Shown: piece by piece, positions 6,141 to 7,258 of the stretch | Position numbering within the stretch: the stretch's first letter is position 1 | Layout: every line of letters begins with the position of its first letter | Assembly: GCA_023436685.1 (NCBI GenBank) | Contig: JAEZIL010000178.1 | Coordinates: 1-7,258, forward strand | Reading direction: 5' to 3' | Source of the DNA: Bacteroidota bacterium | GTDB lineage: Bacteria > Bacteroidota > Bacteroidia > Chitinophagales > Chitinophagaceae | DNA: 7,258 bases | The notes under the pieces: model-generated | The model's database searches: none | What the model was told of the DNA's origin: nothing | What the model saw: only the letters and a program-made list of their open reading frames with translations | Translations under genes and position numbers: made by a program

Positions 6141-7258
6141 ATGACTAAATATATTTTTGTAACCGGAGGCGTTACTTCATCGTTAGGAAAAGGAATTATA
6201 GCCGCTTCATTGGCCAAACTATTGCAGGCCCGCGGCTTCAGGACAACCATTCAAAAGTTTGACCCGTACATAAATGTGGACCCGGGCACGCTGAACCCTT
6301 ATGAGCATGGCGAATGCTATGTGACCGAGGATGGCGCCGAGACTGACCTTGACCTGGGGCACTATGAGCGTTTCCTGAATACATTCACCTCTCAGGCCAA
6401 TAACGTGACCACTGGCCGCGTATACCAATATGTTATTAACAAAGAGCGCGAAGGAGCTTACCTGGGTAAAACCGTACAGGTGATACCCCATATTACTGAC
6501 GAAATAAAGCGCCGCATAAGGCTGCTGGGCGATAGTAACCAGTTTGATATAGTGATAACTGAATTGGGTGGTACTGTAGGCGATATAGAGTCGCTGCCAT
6601 ATATAGAAGCGGTACGCCAATTGAAATGGGAAATGGGCGACGAGAACTGCCTGGTGATACACCTTACACTGATACCTTACCTGAAAGCTGCAAAAGAACT
6701 AAAGACCAAACCTACGCAGCACTCGGTAAAAATGATGAGCGAGAATGGCCTAAACCCTGACGTATTGGTTTGCCGCACCGAAGAACCATTATATAAAGAC
6801 CTGAAGCGTAAAATAGCCTTGTTCTGTAACGTGACGCAGGATGCTGTTATTGAAGCATTGGATGCGGATACCATATATGGTGTGCCTTTGGAAATGATGC
6901 GTGAAAAGCTTGACCTGATATGCCTGCAAAAGCTGCAACTGCCATTGGGCAATGAGCCTAACCTGGATAAATGGAAGGAATTCCTGAATAAGCTACGCTA
7001 CCCAAAATCGAAAGTGACCATTGGCCTTATAGGTAAATATGTAGAGTTGCAGGATGCTTACAAATCGATACTGGAGGCATTGATACATGCCGGCGCTATG
7101 AACGAGTGTAAAGTAGAAGTTCGCAACATACATTCGGAATACCTGACACCTGAAAATGCCGAGGAAAAACTGCAAAACCTGGATGCCATACTGGTAGCGC
7201 CTGGCTTTGGCAGCCGTGGTATTGAAGGTAAAATAGATGCCATACGCTATGCAAGGGA
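6141..7258 (+). CDS. pyrG: CTP synthase (glutamine-hydrolysing), 3' end beyond the window
   Basis: The frame is open from ATG 6141 to the window edge, giving the first 372 of an expected 535-550 residues. The amidoligase domain (about 1-270) shows the family signature: [12 protein letters not shown] (8-19) with the ATP-binding Lys17, [10 protein letters not shown] (41-50), and [14 protein letters not shown] (65-78) with the Mg-binding Asp71. Glu141 in [14 protein letters not shown] and [10 protein letters not shown] (188-197) at the UTP/CTP site complete it. The class I glutaminase domain begins near 292 ([16 protein letters not shown]) and the oxyanion-loop motif APGFGSRG is at 353-360. The nucleophilic Cys, about 20 residues further, and the His/Glu partners fall outside the window. 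The enzyme makes CTP from UTP, ATP and glutamine, the last step of pyrimidine nucleotide synthesis. Substitutions against the E. coli enzyme, such as Thr12 and Phe40, are conservative. It is transcribed from its own promoter, divergently from the methyltransferase. Confidence 0.97.
   Translation, partial: MTKYIFVTGGVTSSLGKGIIAASLAKLLQARGFRTTIQKFDPYINVDPGTLNPYEHGECYVTEDGAETDLDLGHYERFLNTFTSQANNVTTGRVYQYVINKEREGAYLGKTVQVIPHITDEIKRRIRLLGDSNQFDIVITELGGTVGDIESLPYIEAVRQLKWEMGDENCLVIHLTLIPYLKAAKELKTKPTQHSVKMMSENGLNPDVLVCRTEEPLYKDLKRKIALFCNVTQDAVIEALDADTIYGVPLEMMREKLDLICLQKLQLPLGNEPNLDKWKEFLNKLRYPKSKVTIGLIGKYVELQDAYKSILEALIHAGAMNECKVEVRNIHSEYLTPENAEEKLQNLDAILVAPGFGSRGIEGKIDAIRYAR

Noticed and set aside
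6219..6662. Minus-strand frame of 147 codons opposite pyrG.
   Set aside because: It is antisense to a highly conserved part of CTP synthase and has no recognisable features of its own.

Overview
The window looks like chromosomal DNA from a member of the Bacteroidota, probably of the Chitinophagales/Chitinophagaceae type. The grounds are TAnnTTTG promoter boxes in front of four genes, weak or absent Shine-Dalgarno sequences, a fused alpha/beta 2-oxoacid dehydrogenase E1 of the kind common in this phylum, a very short lipoprotein signal peptide, and a mid-GC genome that favours ATA for isoleucine. The taxonomic placement is inference; no rRNA or other marker gene is present. I see no mobile element, CRISPR array, tRNA or rRNA.

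Left part (+ strand, about 82-2163): a compact three-gene unit. It holds an ALDH8A1-type aldehyde dehydrogenase that is very probably 2-aminomuconate 6-semialdehyde dehydrogenase, a 44-residue two-helix membrane microprotein, and a RidA-family protein that is very probably 2-aminomuconate deaminase. The two enzymes catalyse consecutive steps at the end of the kynurenine / 3-hydroxyanthranilate route of tryptophan degradation (2-aminomuconate semialdehyde to 2-aminomuconate to 2-oxocrotonate-type products). The earlier enzymes of the route are not in the window.

Middle part (- strand, 5951 down to 2170): three genes in one direction with gaps of about 40 bases. In transcription order they are an orphan SAM methyltransferase with a decayed N-terminal Cys module, a 659-residue fused E1 of a (probably branched-chain) 2-oxoacid dehydrogenase complex, and an unrecognised lipoprotein with a Pro/Glu-rich tether. 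The lipoprotein gene converges on the RidA gene with only 6 bases between the stop codons.

Right part (+ strand, 6141 to the edge): pyrG, CTP synthase, cut by the window end just before the glutaminase nucleophile. It is divergent from the methyltransferase gene. The 189-base space between them holds the best promoter of the window (TTG-N19-TAnnTTTG, facing pyrG) and a -7-like box facing the methyltransferase.

Most of the content is ordinary metabolism. The items most worth a second look are the unrecorded 44-residue membrane ORF inside the kynurenine unit, two genes whose start codon lies exactly 7 bases after a TAnnTTTG box (suggesting leaderless mRNAs), the unassigned lipoprotein, and the degenerate N-terminus of the methyltransferase. 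I did not find convincing evidence for a new multi-gene system.
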